The notes beneath the pieces are model-generated. The model was not told the origin of the DNA, searched no databases, and saw nothing but the letters and a program-made list of their open reading frames with translations. Of a stretch of DNA of 64,000 nt, positions 27,509 through 38,804 are shown piece after piece. Position 1 is the first letter of the stretch, and every line of letters starts with the position of its first letter. The stretch is from contig NZ_KB908095.1 in the NCBI RefSeq assembly GCF_000382345.1, forward strand, positions 44,608 through 108,607, read 5' to 3'. Both the position numbers and the translations under genes were made by a program. The DNA is from Massilia niastensis DSM 21313 (GTDB lineage: Bacteria > Pseudomonadota > Gammaproteobacteria > Burkholderiales > Burkholderiaceae_D).

Positions 27509-27919
27509 TCAGGCGGCCATGGCGTGGTCGGTGCGTACCGACTGGACCTTGCGGAACAGGGCCCCCAGGGTGAGTCCGTCGTACCAGCCCTCGGCCAGCA
27601 TCACGCCATAGCGCTTTTGCAAGGCTGTCGCCAGCGTTTCGATGTCGGCCACGTCGGTGGGGCGCTTGTGGGGATGGGCGGCACGGGAAATGCCGAGTAC
27701 TTCGTCGTCGGGGCGAAAGCGCAGCCGGTCGCTGTCACGGAATGAAAACGCCGATACCACCAGGGCGAGGAATTCGCGAATGTCCTTCCGCGATGCGCCT
27801 GGGAACGCGCGCCGCCAGACCCGGCTTTGGCAGGTCCGGTAACGCAGTGAATTCGACAACTGACCCCGGAAGACCGCCACGGCGGCCACGGCAAGTACGA
27901 GAACTATGAGAATACTCAT
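27509..27919 (-). CDS. hypothetical membrane-anchored protein
   Basis: A 136-residue protein with one N-terminal hydrophobic segment (MSILIVLVLAVAAVAVF) and a soluble C-terminal part. The layout REFLALVVSAF...DDEVLGI...DIETLATALQKRYGVML...LTLGALFRKV recalls a four-helix acyl-carrier-like fold, but no phosphopantetheine serine motif is visible, so I do not assign a function. The start at 27919 is chosen because the hydrophobic segment begins there; the frame stays open further upstream. Confidence 0.6.
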   Translation of the reverse strand: MSILIVLVLAVAAVAVFRGQLSNSLRYRTCQSRVWRRAFPGASRKDIREFLALVVSAFSFRDSDRLRFRPDDEVLGISRAAHPHKRPTDVADIETLATALQKRYGVMLAEGWYDGLTLGALFRKVQSVRTDHAMAA

Positions 27920-28129
27920 GCACTTCAGTCTAGCACGCTCCGCGCGAAGTTGCGCACGCCTGGCAGCGATAAATGCAAGCATCCCGGCCGTCATCGAATG
28001 GCAACGCGCCACCAATAAAATACAGTGCCCGCCACGGATGAGCCGTCGGGCCAGGCCCTGCTCGTGGTAAGCTTCGACCCCGCGCAGTTTTCTTCCACGG
28101 AACACTTCGAGATCACTTTAACAAGCTTC

Positions 28130-28963
28130 ATGGATATTCTTCTCGCCATCAAGGCGATCATCATGGGCCTGGTCGAGGGCTTCACGGAATTCCTTCCGAT
28201 TTCCTCCACCGGTCACCTGATCCTGGCAGGCAGCCTGCTCAATTTCACCGGCGAGAAAGTCAAAGTCTTCGAGATCGCGATCCAGGCCGGGGCGATGCTG
28301 TCCGTGATCTGGGAATACCGCGAGCGCATCGCGCGCGTCGTGCAAGGCCTCGGTTCCGACCCGAAACAGCAGCGCTTCGCCACCAACGTGCTGATCGCCT
28401 TCCTTCCGGCGGCCACGCTCGGCTTCCTGTTCAACGGGGCCATCACGGCCCGGCTGTTCGCGCCCGTGCCGGTGGCCACCGCCTTCATCGTCGGCGGCCT
28501 GGTGATCCTGTGGGTCGAGCGCCGCAACAATGGCAGGACGCAGGCGGCGCGCATCGAGTCGGTGGACGACATGAGCCTCCTCGACGCGCTCAAGGTCGGC
28601 CTGGCGCAGTCGTTCGCCCTGATTCCGGGCACCAGCCGCTCGGGAGCGACCATCATCGGCGGCATGCTGTTCGGCCTGTCGCGCAAGGCCGCCACCGAGT
28701 TCTCGTTCTTCCTCGCGATCCCGACCCTGCTGGGCGCCACCGCCTACTCGGTGATCAAGCAGCGCGAGCTGCTTTCCATGGCCGACCTGCCGATGTTCGG
28801 CCTGGGCGGCCTGGCCGCCTTCGTCTCGGCCTTCCTGTGCGTGCGCTGGCTTCTGCGCTATATCAGCACGCACGACTTCACGATCTTCGCCTGGTACCGT
28901 ATCGTATTCGGTATCCTGGTCCTGGTAACCGCCCATTTCGACCTCGTCAGCTGGGCTGAATAA
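28130..28963 (+). CDS. uppP: undecaprenyl-diphosphate phosphatase
   Basis: A 277-residue polytopic inner-membrane enzyme that dephosphorylates undecaprenyl pyrophosphate to recycle the lipid carrier of cell-wall synthesis. It carries both family signatures: [20 protein letters not shown] near the N terminus and [15 protein letters not shown] in the middle. Overproduction gives bacitracin resistance in relatives. The ATG at 28130 gives the normal family N terminus ([13 protein letters not shown]). recQ begins 7 bp after it. Confidence 0.96.
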   Translation: MDILLAIKAIIMGLVEGFTEFLPISSTGHLILAGSLLNFTGEKVKVFEIAIQAGAMLSVIWEYRERIARVVQGLGSDPKQQRFATNVLIAFLPAATLGFLFNGAITARLFAPVPVATAFIVGGLVILWVERRNNGRTQAARIESVDDMSLLDALKVGLAQSFALIPGTSRSGATIIGGMLFGLSRKAATEFSFFLAIPTLLGATAYSVIKQRELLSMADLPMFGLGGLAAFVSAFLCVRWLLRYISTHDFTIFAWYRIVFGILVLVTAHFDLVSWAE

Positions 28964-28970
28964 ACAAGCC

Positions 28971-30797
<1,827 letters not shown>

Positions 30798-30806
30798 CCC
30801 GAGGCT

Positions 30807-31559
30807 TCATTCGCGGAACAGGTGGGTGAAGCTGCGGCTGACCGGGAGCGTTTCCTCGCTCCCGCGCAGCAGCACCTGCATCCGTTCCGCATCGATCCGT
30901 TCCGCTGCCGCGATCGCGTTCACGTTCACCAGGGTTCCCCGGTGAATCTGCCAGAAACGTTCGCCATCCAGCCCGCCCAGCAGATCCTTCAGCGGGATCC
31001 GCACCAGCGCTTCCGACCCGGCCAGCACCACCCGCGTGTACTTGCTGTCGGCCTGGAAGAACAGCACCTCGTCGACGTCGATCAGGCGGATCTGCTTGCC
31101 GACGCTGGCCTTGATCCACTTGATCTTTTCCTGCTTCGCTTCCGGCGCCGCCGCCTTCAGCTGGCGCAGCACGGCGCCCAGGTCGGCCGGCCGGCTGCCG
31201 AGCTTTTCGCGGATGCGCGCCACCGCCTTGTCCAGCCGGCCCGGCTGCACCGGCTTGAGCAGGTAGTCCACCGCGCCGGCGTCGAAGGCGTCCACCGCGT
31301 ACTGGTCGTAGGCGGTGACGAACACCACGTGGGCCAGCTTGCCGATCCGCTCCGCCACCTCCAGCCCCGACATGCCGGGCATGCGGATGTCGAGGAACAC
31401 CACCTGCGGCTCGTGCTCCAGGAAAGCGTCCCAGGCGTCGTTGCCGTTTTCGGCGACCGCCACCACCCCGGCCTGCGGCCAGGTGGCCGCCAGCATGCCG
31501 AGCAGGCGTTCGCGCATCAGCGGTTCGTCTTCCGCCACTAGTACCGTCACCTTCGTCAT
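30807..31559 (-). CDS. LytTR-family response regulator
   Basis: A 250-residue AlgR/LytR-type regulator. The receiver domain (1-120) has the acidic pair Glu10/Asp11, phosphoacceptor Asp57 (VVFLDIRMPGMS) and a Lys in LLKPVQPGRLDKA. The LytTR DNA-binding domain (about 145-248) carries VDEVLFFQADSKYTRVV and FWQIHRGTLVNVNAI. It overlaps the upstream histidine kinase gene by 4 bp, making a clear two-component pair. The target genes are not evident from the neighbourhood. Confidence 0.93.
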   Translation of the reverse strand: MTKVTVLVAEDEPLMRERLLGMLAATWPQAGVVAVAENGNDAWDAFLEHEPQVVFLDIRMPGMSGLEVAERIGKLAHVVFVTAYDQYAVDAFDAGAVDYLLKPVQPGRLDKAVARIREKLGSRPADLGAVLRQLKAAAPEAKQEKIKWIKASVGKQIRLIDVDEVLFFQADSKYTRVVLAGSEALVRIPLKDLLGGLDGERFWQIHRGTLVNVNAIAAAERIDAERMQVLLRGSEETLPVSRSFTHLFRE

Positions 31560-32770
31560 CGGGCTTCCTTGCAGGGGATAAGGATCTCGGCCACCAGGCC
31601 CGGATCGGCTTCGCTCAGCGCCAGGCCGGCGCCGTCGCCATAGGCCAGGCGCAGGCGCTGCCGGATGTTTTCCAGTCCCATGCCGGCGCCGGGCGTATCG
31701 CTCATGCCCACGCCGCTGTCGCGCACCCGGATGCGGACCCGGTCCGCATCCCCTTCGGCCGAGACGTCCACCTCGCCGCCGCGCAGGGACGGTTCGATGC
31801 CGTGCTTGATCGCATTCTCGGCCAGGGTCAGCACGATCATGCTCGGCACGCATATCCCTTCCAGGGCGGAGGGCAGGTCGATACGCAGGTGCAGGCGCTC
31901 GCCCATCCTTGTCTGCATCACGCGCAGGTAGGATTCGACCAGCCGGAACTCCGCCTTGAGGCTGACCTGTTCGCAGCGCATGTCGCTCATGCTGGCGCGC
32001 AGGAAGTCGATCAGGTTGGCGGTCAGCTCGGCGGCACGGGGGGCGCCCTGCTCGGCCAGCTGCTGCACCGCGCCCAGCGTATTGAACAGGAAATGCGGCT
32101 CGATCTGGGCGCGCAGCAGGCGCAGCTGCGATTCGCTCAGTTCGCGCGCCAGGCGCTCCTGCTCGGCATCGCGCTGGAGCCGGGCGGTGAGCGTCTCGTA
32201 ATGGCGATTGCGCATGACCGCGAGGACGATCAGGGGCCCGGCAAACAGCAGGCCGGGCACCAGGGTCACGGTGGCCACGATCCTGGGCAGCCTGTCGAGC
32301 AGGATCTCCCAGGATTCGCCCTTTTCGAACATCGCGACCGCGCTGCCGAACAGGCCGCCCGCCAGCGCCAGGCCGACGACAGCCGCGAACGTCCTGAGCT
32401 TGTGACGGGCGATCCTGGGGTAGTTGAACCAGACTGTCGTGAGCGCCATGACCATGGCCAGGCCGACGGCATTGGCGCCGAACATCGTGTGAGGCCAGGG
32501 AAGATTGGGCAGGAAAGCCAGCTTGAGCACGGCGCCCGCCAGCGAGGACACGAGGCACAGCTTGAGCAGCGCAAGGATCAACCTGCGCCCACGGTAGGTG
32601 ACCGAGAAACGGTGCAGTTCCTGGCGCTCGATCGGCGACAGCGCGGCCAGCTTGCAGGCGAAGTAACGGCGGTAGCCTTCCGGCGCGTGCGCGGCCAGGC
32701 TCGGCTGCTGAAGCACGGCCAGCTGTTCCTCTTCCCACGCGCGCCACCACTTCCAGAATTTTCCCCACAT
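31556..32770 (-). CDS. LytS/AlgZ-type sensor histidine kinase
   Basis: A 404-residue kinase. About four hydrophobic membrane segments lie between 75 and 190, followed by the His_kinase block with the phospho-accepting His in LRAQIEPHFLFNTLGAVQQLA and the HATPase N box ENAIKHGIEP and DSGVGM. It lacks a periplasmic sensor domain. The start MWGKFWKWWRAWEEEQ at 32770 has GGAGG at the right distance. It pairs with the LytTR regulator immediately downstream. Confidence 0.93.
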   Translation of the reverse strand: MWGKFWKWWRAWEEEQLAVLQQPSLAAHAPEGYRRYFACKLAALSPIERQELHRFSVTYRGRRLILALLKLCLVSSLAGAVLKLAFLPNLPWPHTMFGANAVGLAMVMALTTVWFNYPRIARHKLRTFAAVVGLALAGGLFGSAVAMFEKGESWEILLDRLPRIVATVTLVPGLLFAGPLIVLAVMRNRHYETLTARLQRDAEQERLARELSESQLRLLRAQIEPHFLFNTLGAVQQLAEQGAPRAAELTANLIDFLRASMSDMRCEQVSLKAEFRLVESYLRVMQTRMGERLHLRIDLPSALEGICVPSMIVLTLAENAIKHGIEPSLRGGEVDVSAEGDADRVRIRVRDSGVGMSDTPGAGMGLENIRQRLRLAYGDGAGLALSEADPGLVAEILIPCKEAR

Positions 32771-32856
32771 GGCTCCTCCGTACTCGTTAATGTATAGCAA
32801 CGAGACCAGTCTAGGCATCCTGGGGCGGAGAGAAAAGCGGGCGGTGACGAACGACG

Positions 32857-32886
32857 AAGGCGGATGGTCGAACGACGATCCGCCTT
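32857..32886 (-). terminator. hairpin downstream of trmB
   Basis: AAGGCGGAT (32857-32865) pairs with ATCCGCCTT (32878-32886) across a 12-nt loop, beginning 11 bp beyond the trmB stop codon. There is no long T-run, so its strength as an intrinsic terminator is doubtful. Confidence 0.4.
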
Positions 32887-32897
32887 GAAGGGAAGGA

Positions 32898-33617
32898 TTA
32901 CTTCTTGGTGAACACCAGGTCCCAGACGCCGTGGCCCAGCTTCAGGCCGCGGTTCTCGAACTTGGTCAGCGGGCGGTAGGCCGGCTGCGGGGCGTAGCCT
33001 TCGGCGGTGTTCTGCAGTTCCGGTTCGTTGCCCAGCACTTCCAGCATCTGGATTGCGTAGTCTTCCCAGTCGGTGGCGCAGTGCAGGTAGCCGCCCGGCG
33101 CCAGCTTCTGGCACAGCAGCTTGACGAAGGGCGGCTGGATCAGGCGGCGCTTGTTGTGGCGCGCCTTGTGCCACGGGTCGGGGAAGAACACGTGCACGCC
33201 GTCGAGCGAACCGTCGACGATCATGTTGTTCAGCACTTCCACGACATCGTGCTGGATCAGGCGCAGGTTGGCGATGTCCTGTTCGCCGATCTGCTTGAGC
33301 AGGCTGCCCACGCCCGGCGTGTGCACCTCGACGCCCAGGAAGTCCTTCTCCGGCATCAGGCGCGCGATGTGGGCGGTGGTGTCGCCCATGCCGAAGCCGA
33401 TCTCCAGCACCACCGGCGCCTTGCGGCCGAAGGCCCGGGCCAGGTCCAGCGGCTCCTTCTTGTACTCGATCAGGAACTTCGGACCGAGTTCCTCCAGCGC
33501 CCGCGCCTGCGCGGTCGACAGCCGTCCCGCGCGCGTCACGAAGCTGCGGATGCGGTGTTCGGTGGGATCGTAAAGCATGGGCCGCGCCGGGCCGTTGGTT
33601 GGCGTATCAGAGGACAT
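32898..33617 (-). CDS. trmB: tRNA (guanine-N7)-methyltransferase
   Basis: A 239-residue SAM-dependent enzyme that methylates G46 in tRNA variable loops. Family blocks are [32 protein letters not shown] and [20 protein letters not shown]. The start [10 protein letters not shown] at 33617 is chosen because the longer frame upstream runs into non-coding sequence. It lies between the histidine kinase gene and a divergent aspartoacylase-like gene. Confidence 0.96.
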   Translation of the reverse strand: MSSDTPTNGPARPMLYDPTEHRIRSFVTRAGRLSTAQARALEELGPKFLIEYKKEPLDLARAFGRKAPVVLEIGFGMGDTTAHIARLMPEKDFLGVEVHTPGVGSLLKQIGEQDIANLRLIQHDVVEVLNNMIVDGSLDGVHVFFPDPWHKARHNKRRLIQPPFVKLLCQKLAPGGYLHCATDWEDYAIQMLEVLGNEPELQNTAEGYAPQPAYRPLTKFENRGLKLGHGVWDLVFTKK

Positions 33618-33744
33618 GGGGATGAGAAATGAGGAAAAACGGTCGCCATTATAGCTCACGCGTCCCGCCCCCCGTAGGGCGTGCGGGGCGGCCGGCCCGG
33701 TTCGGCCATCATCGCGGCATCGCCACCGTTGCCGGAACCTGCCC

Positions 33745-34860
33745 ATGCATTCGACGAAACACCCGATCGCCATCGACGACAACGTCGCCACCGTCCACCT
33801 GAGCTCCTTCCACTATGGCGCACCGGGCATCGGCAGGAAGGTCTACATCCAGGCCGCGCTGCACGCCGACGAAGTGCCGGCCATGCTGGTCGCGCATGTC
33901 CTGCGCCAGGAACTGGAGCGGCTCGATGCGGAAGGACGGGTCAAGGGCGAGGTGATCCTGGTGCCGGCCGCCAATCCCCTCGGACTGTCCCAGGTCATCC
34001 AGGGCACGCCCTTCGGCCGCTACGACCTCGCGACCGGCATCAACTTCAACCGCGCCTATCGTCACGTGGCCGACGAGCTCAAGGCCTCGCTCGCGGGCAG
34101 GCTCGGCACGGATGCGCAGGCCAATGTCGCGCTGATCCGCGAGCAGGCGCGCCGCTCGGTGGACGCGTGGGAGCCGAAGGACAGCGCCGGGACGCTGAAG
34201 AAAACCCTGCTGGCGATGGCGATCGACGCCGACTTCATGCTCGACCTGCACTGCGATAACGAGGCGGTGCTGCACATGTATGCCGGCACGCCGCTGGCCG
34301 GGGCGGTGCAGCCGCTGGCGGCGTTGATGGGCGCGCGGGTGCTGCTGCTGGCGAACGAGTCGGGCGGCGAACCCTTCGACGAGGCATGCGGCCGGCTGTG
34401 GTGGGACCTGGCGGACCACTTTCCCGACGCCGCCATCCCGCCCGCCTGCGTGGCCGTGACCATCGAGCTGCGCGGCGAGATGGACGTGCGCTACGACTAT
34501 GCGCGCCAGGATGCGGACGCCCTGCTCCAGTACCTGGCCCATGCCGGCGTGCTCGACCTGCCGGTGCGCGCGCTGCCCGAGGCGCGCTGCACCCCGACGC
34601 CGCTCGGCGCGGTCGAGCCGCTCGAGGCGCCGCATGCGGGCGTGCTGGTGTTCCACAAGCAGCTGGGCGACCGGGTCGAGGCGGGCGAGCCGATCGCGGA
34701 CATCGTCAATCCGGTCAGCGGCAAGGTGAGCGCCTTGTCGGCGAGCCGTCCGGGCCTGCTGTTTGCGAGCACGGCGCATCGGCATCTGCTGCGCGGCATG
34801 CACGTGTGTAAGGTGGCGGGAGAGGAATCGTTCAGGTCGGGAAATTTGCTGTCGAGCTGA
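33745..34860 (+). CDS. succinylglutamate desuccinylase/aspartoacylase-family protein
   Basis: A 371-residue zinc hydrolase of the M14-like AstE/AspA clan. Zinc ligands are suggested by the HxxE pair in [10 protein letters not shown] and the His in [11 protein letters not shown]; the Arg/Asn substrate block [12 protein letters not shown] is also present. The C-terminal ~90 residues form a barrel-sandwich-like extension ([35 protein letters not shown]). The substrate is likely an N-acylated amino acid or a peptide, which cannot be fixed from sequence. Single gene. Confidence 0.85.
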   Translation: MHSTKHPIAIDDNVATVHLSSFHYGAPGIGRKVYIQAALHADEVPAMLVAHVLRQELERLDAEGRVKGEVILVPAANPLGLSQVIQGTPFGRYDLATGINFNRAYRHVADELKASLAGRLGTDAQANVALIREQARRSVDAWEPKDSAGTLKKTLLAMAIDADFMLDLHCDNEAVLHMYAGTPLAGAVQPLAALMGARVLLLANESGGEPFDEACGRLWWDLADHFPDAAIPPACVAVTIELRGEMDVRYDYARQDADALLQYLAHAGVLDLPVRALPEARCTPTPLGAVEPLEAPHAGVLVFHKQLGDRVEAGEPIADIVNPVSGKVSALSASRPGLLFASTAHRHLLRGMHVCKVAGEESFRSGNLLSS

Positions 34861-35007
34861 TGTTTCTGTCTCTGCTACGCTGCTTTATACGAGATATCCG
34901 GAAAAGGTCTCGCAAAATTCCAGGATACTGTTTCCTTCAAGATTGAAGCTGCGCAATTCGCTTCTGAAGTTGAACACACCCAGGCTATCGTAACGAGAGA
35001 CCTCCGT

Positions 35008-35538
35008 ATGCTGTCGACCGCCATTAAACGTGTTATCGCCGCATGCGGCATTGCTCTTTTCTCCATTGGATCGAGTATTGCTGCCCCATCTAGTCCTGAC
35101 AAACAGATCGCTGTCGTCGGTGGCCTCTATAAGGCCTTCGCCTGGCAAGCCATCTCTGGAGCAAACGAAATTTTCGGCAAGCCGCTGCCTGAGCAAGAGA
35201 AATCAGTTCTACTACGCTATTTCGATCCTGAACTCGCCTCGCTGCTCATCGCGGATCGACGCTGCGCCCAGAAAACTGGCGACGTATGCAACCTCGGCTT
35301 CGATCCCATTTTTGTTTCACAGGATCCCGGCGCAGCCGACCTGTCGATCCGATCGGTGGGCAATGGCATCGTAGCGGTTGAGTTCACATATCCATCGAAT
35401 CGCGAAAAAATACAGTTGGAGTACCACTTGGTGAAGCGGGATGGCCAATGGAGAATCAACGACATCCGCTACGAAGGGTGGAAGAACGCGTCACTCAAAC
35501 AACTCCTGGCGAACAAGCTCACTCATCAAGGCAAGTGA
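35008..35538 (+). CDS. exported hypothetical protein, DUF3828-like
   Basis: A 176-residue protein with a signal peptide (MLSTAIKRVIAACGIALFSIGSSIAA). The mature part reads like small periplasmic DUF3828-type proteins (YKAFAWQAI...LLRYFDPELASLLIADRRC...QWRINDIRYEG). Its base composition is lower in GC than its neighbours, suggesting recent acquisition. I assign no function. The resemblance to DUF3828 is from memory and needs a profile search. Confidence 0.6.
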   Translation: MLSTAIKRVIAACGIALFSIGSSIAAPSSPDKQIAVVGGLYKAFAWQAISGANEIFGKPLPEQEKSVLLRYFDPELASLLIADRRCAQKTGDVCNLGFDPIFVSQDPGAADLSIRSVGNGIVAVEFTYPSNREKIQLEYHLVKRDGQWRINDIRYEGWKNASLKQLLANKLTHQGK

Positions 35539-35576
35539 ATAGTATGCTGAGGCTTGCATGAAACTTGCTCAGCCAT

Positions 35577-36248
35577 TCAAAGCATGGCTCCCGGATGTGT
35601 GACGCGTCTGGAGAACAAGCCGACAGCTACGGTAACGACTGCAAGCGCCGGTAGTAGCCAGGCATGGTCCACCTGCAGTTCCATCAATGTAGCGCCATTG
35701 ACTGCGCACCACGCTATGGGAATTGACCACGTAACCCAGTGGCCGCGCGACACCAGCAGGACACCGAGGGTGGCCGCTACCGTCGGGTCAGGTGCGATAC
35801 CAAAGATTTCGGCTTGCACCCAGCCGCGCCCCTCTCGTAGCGCCAGCAGCGGATACCCGATCACGGACAATCCGACGATCCCCGCTGCCAGCCGGGCGGG
35901 TGCCCGCTCCGCTGGCACCTCGTTCGGTTGCAATGCCAGCCAGCCCAGCATCAGCGCCTGCAAGCTGAACCCAGCCGCAAAATATGGTGCTGCGATGTTG
36001 ATGTCGGCATACCGTTCCCAGTGATAGGCCCACGCGATCCAGCCCCAGCTCACTGCAAGCAGACTGTATGCGATCCGGTACGCCAGCGCGCCGGCGCGGA
36101 CGATGCAGCCGATGACGAGCATGCCCGCGGCATCGGCCAACACATGGGCGGGCCAGATGTCCCGGTTGTACAGTTCGAACAGGCGGTAATACGTCCGCGC
36201 CGAAAACATCAGGAGGTCGGCCAGCGTGTACGTCCACCATTCGCTCAT
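35577..36248 (-). CDS. DUF6064-like polytopic membrane protein
   Basis: A 223-residue protein with six or so hydrophobic segments (LADAAGMLVIGCIV, IAYSLLAVSWGWIAWAY, YFAAGFSLQALMLGWLAL and others), beginning MSEWWTYTLADLLMFSARTYYRLFELYN. It resembles the DUF6064 family of unknown function. It overlaps the stop of the aldo-keto reductase gene by 4 bp (ATGA), so both are made from one message. Confidence 0.65.
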   Translation of the reverse strand: MSEWWTYTLADLLMFSARTYYRLFELYNRDIWPAHVLADAAGMLVIGCIVRAGALAYRIAYSLLAVSWGWIAWAYHWERYADINIAAPYFAAGFSLQALMLGWLALQPNEVPAERAPARLAAGIVGLSVIGYPLLALREGRGWVQAEIFGIAPDPTVAATLGVLLVSRGHWVTWSIPIAWCAVNGATLMELQVDHAWLLPALAVVTVAVGLFSRRVTHPGAML

Positions 36249-37171
36249 GCCAGCCTTTCGACATCGGCGGCGATGCGCTTGCGCAGCGCCTCGTCGGGCA
36301 TCCGGCCGGCGCCGGCCAGCAGGTTCTCGCGCACGTGATCGACCCGCGAGGTGGCGGGAATGGCGCAGGTGACGGCGGGGTGGGAGACGATGAACTTGAG
36401 CAACGCCTGCGCCCAGCTGGTGCAGCCGATCTCGGCGGCCCACCCCGGCAGGCGCTTGCCGGCCAGCGCCTGGGTCAGCTCGCCCTGCCGGAACGGCCGG
36501 TTCACGATCACGCCGATGCGCCGCTCGCGCGCCAGCGGCAGGATGCGCTGCTCTACCTCGCGGTCGAGCGGGTTGTACGAGACCTGCACGAAATCGATAG
36601 GCTGGCTCGCCATGATCTTCACGATCTCGCCGTGGCGCCGGCCCTCCGACGTCGTGATGCCGACATGGCGCAGACGCCCCGCCTTCTTCATCGCCAGCAG
36701 GGTCGGCAGGTGGTCTTCCCACGCCAGCAGGTTATGCACCTGCAGCAGGTCGAAACGCGGCACGCGCCACAGCCGGCGCGACTGCTCGATCTGCCCCGGG
36801 CCGCTCGCGCCGGCGCCGATCCAGACCTTGTCCGCGGAGAACAGCCGCGCCGGCTGGATGGCCTGCAGCGCTTCGCCGATGACATCCTGCGCCGAGCCGT
36901 ACATCGGCGAGGAATCGACCAGCCGGCCGCCGCCCGCGAAGAATGCGCGCATCACCTTGGCGCTCTCCAGACGGCCCTGCGGATCCTTGCCGACATTGAA
37001 GGTGATCCAGCTGCCCAGCCCAATGACCGGCAACTGTTCGCCCGTCGACGGAATCGGCCGGGTCAGCAGCGCCGCGGCCGGCGCGGCGTGCAGGGAAGGC
37101 AGCGCCAGGCCAGCAGGAATGGCGAGCAGCGATCCCAGCAGGCGACGGCGCGAGCGGAAAGCGGAAGTCAT
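36245..37171 (-). CDS. aldo-keto reductase with Tat signal
   Basis: A 308-residue AKR-type (beta/alpha)8 enzyme. The catalytic tetrad is present as Asp/Tyr in VDSSPMYGSA, Lys in LFSADKVWIGAG and His in LLQVHNLLAW. The N terminus MTSAFRSRRRLLGSLLAIPAGLALPSLHAA is a twin-arginine export signal, implying that the folded, possibly NADP-loaded enzyme is moved to the periplasm. The start at 37171 is the first Met of that signal. It is coupled to the DUF6064-like gene by a 4-bp overlap. Confidence 0.85.
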   Translation of the reverse strand: MTSAFRSRRRLLGSLLAIPAGLALPSLHAAPAAALLTRPIPSTGEQLPVIGLGSWITFNVGKDPQGRLESAKVMRAFFAGGGRLVDSSPMYGSAQDVIGEALQAIQPARLFSADKVWIGAGASGPGQIEQSRRLWRVPRFDLLQVHNLLAWEDHLPTLLAMKKAGRLRHVGITTSEGRRHGEIVKIMASQPIDFVQVSYNPLDREVEQRILPLARERRIGVIVNRPFRQGELTQALAGKRLPGWAAEIGCTSWAQALLKFIVSHPAVTCAIPATSRVDHVRENLLAGAGRMPDEALRKRIAADVERLA

Positions 37172-37294
37172 GCGGGCGCTCCTGTGCGAATGCGACGCGT
37201 AGGATGCCAGCATACCGTGGCCGGGCGCGGTACGGCGCTGCCCTTTGCCGCGGGTACTCGTTCCGCACACTGACACGCTGCACGGAAACCGATC

Positions 37295-38599
37295 ATGCTT
37301 CCCGGCCTGGTTCGACTGATGGGCGCCCTTGTCCTGTGGGTGCTGGCATTGCTGGCTTCGGCGGCAATGCTGGCGCCCCGCGTCGACTGGCAGCCGCCGA
37401 TCGAGATCGCCACCGGTGGGGGAACGAAGGGCGCCTGGCGCCAGAACGAATCCGACTACGATTACGTCGACGACGGCACCGTCGCTTACCTGGCCGACGG
37501 CAGGCTGGCGCTCGCCTGGGTCGACCAGCGCAGCAAGGATGTGCTGTTCCAGACGCGCGGCGGCGACGGGAAAGTGGCGACCGCCACCGTCAACGCCTCG
37601 CGCAACGGCGCCACCTTCTCGTGGCACCCGCGCATCGCGGCCAGTCCCGGGGCGGATCGCGCGGTCTACCTGCTGTGGCAGGAAATCATCTTCTCCGGCG
37701 GCTCGCATGGCGGCGACATCCTGTTCGCCCGCTCGCTCGATGGCGGGCGCAGTTTCGGCGCGCCCGTCAATCTGTCCTCCTCGATTGGTGGAGACGGCAA
37801 GGGACGCGTCTCGTCCAAGATCTGGTCGAACGGCAGCCTGGACCTCGCGGTGGCGGCCAATGGGACGGTCTACGCAGCATGGACTGAATACGATGGCGCG
37901 CTGTGGTTGATCCGATCCGTGGACGCAGGCGCCAGTTTTTCCCGGCCCGCCAGGATCGCAGGCGATGCTCGCCTTCCGGCGCGCGGCCCGTCGCTGGCGA
38001 CAGGTCGAGCGGACGCCGTCTGGCTGGCCTGGACGGTGGGCGAAGACGACGATGCCGATATCCGGGTGGCCGTCTCCACCGACGCCGGCAGATCCTTCGG
38101 TCAGCCGCGGCTGATCGGCGTGAAGGACGCGTATGCGGACGCGCCACGGCTGGCGATTGGCCATGATGGAAGCGTGCATCTGGTTTACGCCGAGCGCCCG
38201 GATCGGATGAGTGATGCATCGAAGGTCAAGTACGCACGCGCCGATGCCGGTAGTGACAGCTTCGATGCGCCTCGTACTATTTCCATGCCTGTCGCTGCGG
38301 GCTATCCGGCGCTCGCGACCGATGCGAACGGCCGCGTTCATGTCTTATGGGAGCTGTTTCCTCGGCCGGACGCCAGGCCGCGCGGCCTCGGGTTTGCCGT
38401 CTCCAGCGATCGCGGACTGACATTCGGCCCATCGCGGCTGGTTCCGGGCAGCGAGGATCCCGCTGGCGTCAATGGAAGCCATCAGGGACTGCTAGGAAAG
38501 AAGCTTGCCGTTGGGAAGGATGGCGCGATTACCGTGATCAACAGCAGCCTTGGATTCGGCCAGGCAAGCCGTATCTGGCTGATTCAGGGATTACGCTGA
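37295..38599 (+). CDS. exported Asp-box (sialidase-like) beta-propeller protein
   Basis: A 434-residue protein with an N-terminal membrane anchor or signal (MLPGLVRLMGALVLWVLALLASAAM). At least four Asp-box repeats of the type SxDxGxxF are visible: SLDGGRSFG, SVDAGASFS, STDAGRSFG and SSDRGLTFG. This fits a six-bladed sialidase/BNR propeller. None of the sialidase catalytic arginine triad can be recognised, so an enzyme role is not claimed. It is a single gene that starts 124 bp from the divergent aldo-keto reductase. Confidence 0.72.
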   Translation: MLPGLVRLMGALVLWVLALLASAAMLAPRVDWQPPIEIATGGGTKGAWRQNESDYDYVDDGTVAYLADGRLALAWVDQRSKDVLFQTRGGDGKVATATVNASRNGATFSWHPRIAASPGADRAVYLLWQEIIFSGGSHGGDILFARSLDGGRSFGAPVNLSSSIGGDGKGRVSSKIWSNGSLDLAVAANGTVYAAWTEYDGALWLIRSVDAGASFSRPARIAGDARLPARGPSLATGRADAVWLAWTVGEDDDADIRVAVSTDAGRSFGQPRLIGVKDAYADAPRLAIGHDGSVHLVYAERPDRMSDASKVKYARADAGSDSFDAPRTISMPVAAGYPALATDANGRVHVLWELFPRPDARPRGLGFAVSSDRGLTFGPSRLVPGSEDPAGVNGSHQGLLGKKLAVGKDGAITVINSSLGFGQASRIWLIQGLR

Positions 38600-38634
38600 C
38601 GCAGCAGGGCTGCAAAGTGAAGGTACAGGAAGAA

Positions 38635-38708
38635 TGGAGCGGGTGAAGGGAATCGAACCCTCGTCGTAAGCTTGGGAAGCTTCTGCTCTACCATTGAGCT
38701 ACACCCGC
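38635..38708 (-). tRNA. tRNA-Gly(CCC)
   Basis: The minus strand folds into a complete cloverleaf. The acceptor stem is GCGGGTG with CACCCGC, the D arm GCTC...GAGC, and the anticodon loop TTCCCAA (anticodon CCC). The T arm is GAGGG-TTCGATT-CCCTT, and a T discriminator is followed by an encoded CCA at 38635-38637. The 5' end is at 38708. Confidence 0.95.
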
Positions 38709-38717
38709 GTTGCCTGC

Positions 38718-38747
38718 ATTCTACGCGTGTTTTTGGAGATTTGACAA
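38718..38747 (-). promoter_or_regulatory. promoter of tRNA-Gly
   Basis: On the minus strand TTGTCA (38742-38747) and TAGAAT (38718-38723) are separated by 18 bp and lie just upstream of the tRNA 5' end at 38708, matching a vegetative sigma-70-type promoter. Confidence 0.6.
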
Positions 38748-38804
38748 ATTCTCAATGCTCCTGCTCCACCTGGCGCAAGCTGCCAGGCAAAGCGGGTACG
38801 GCCA

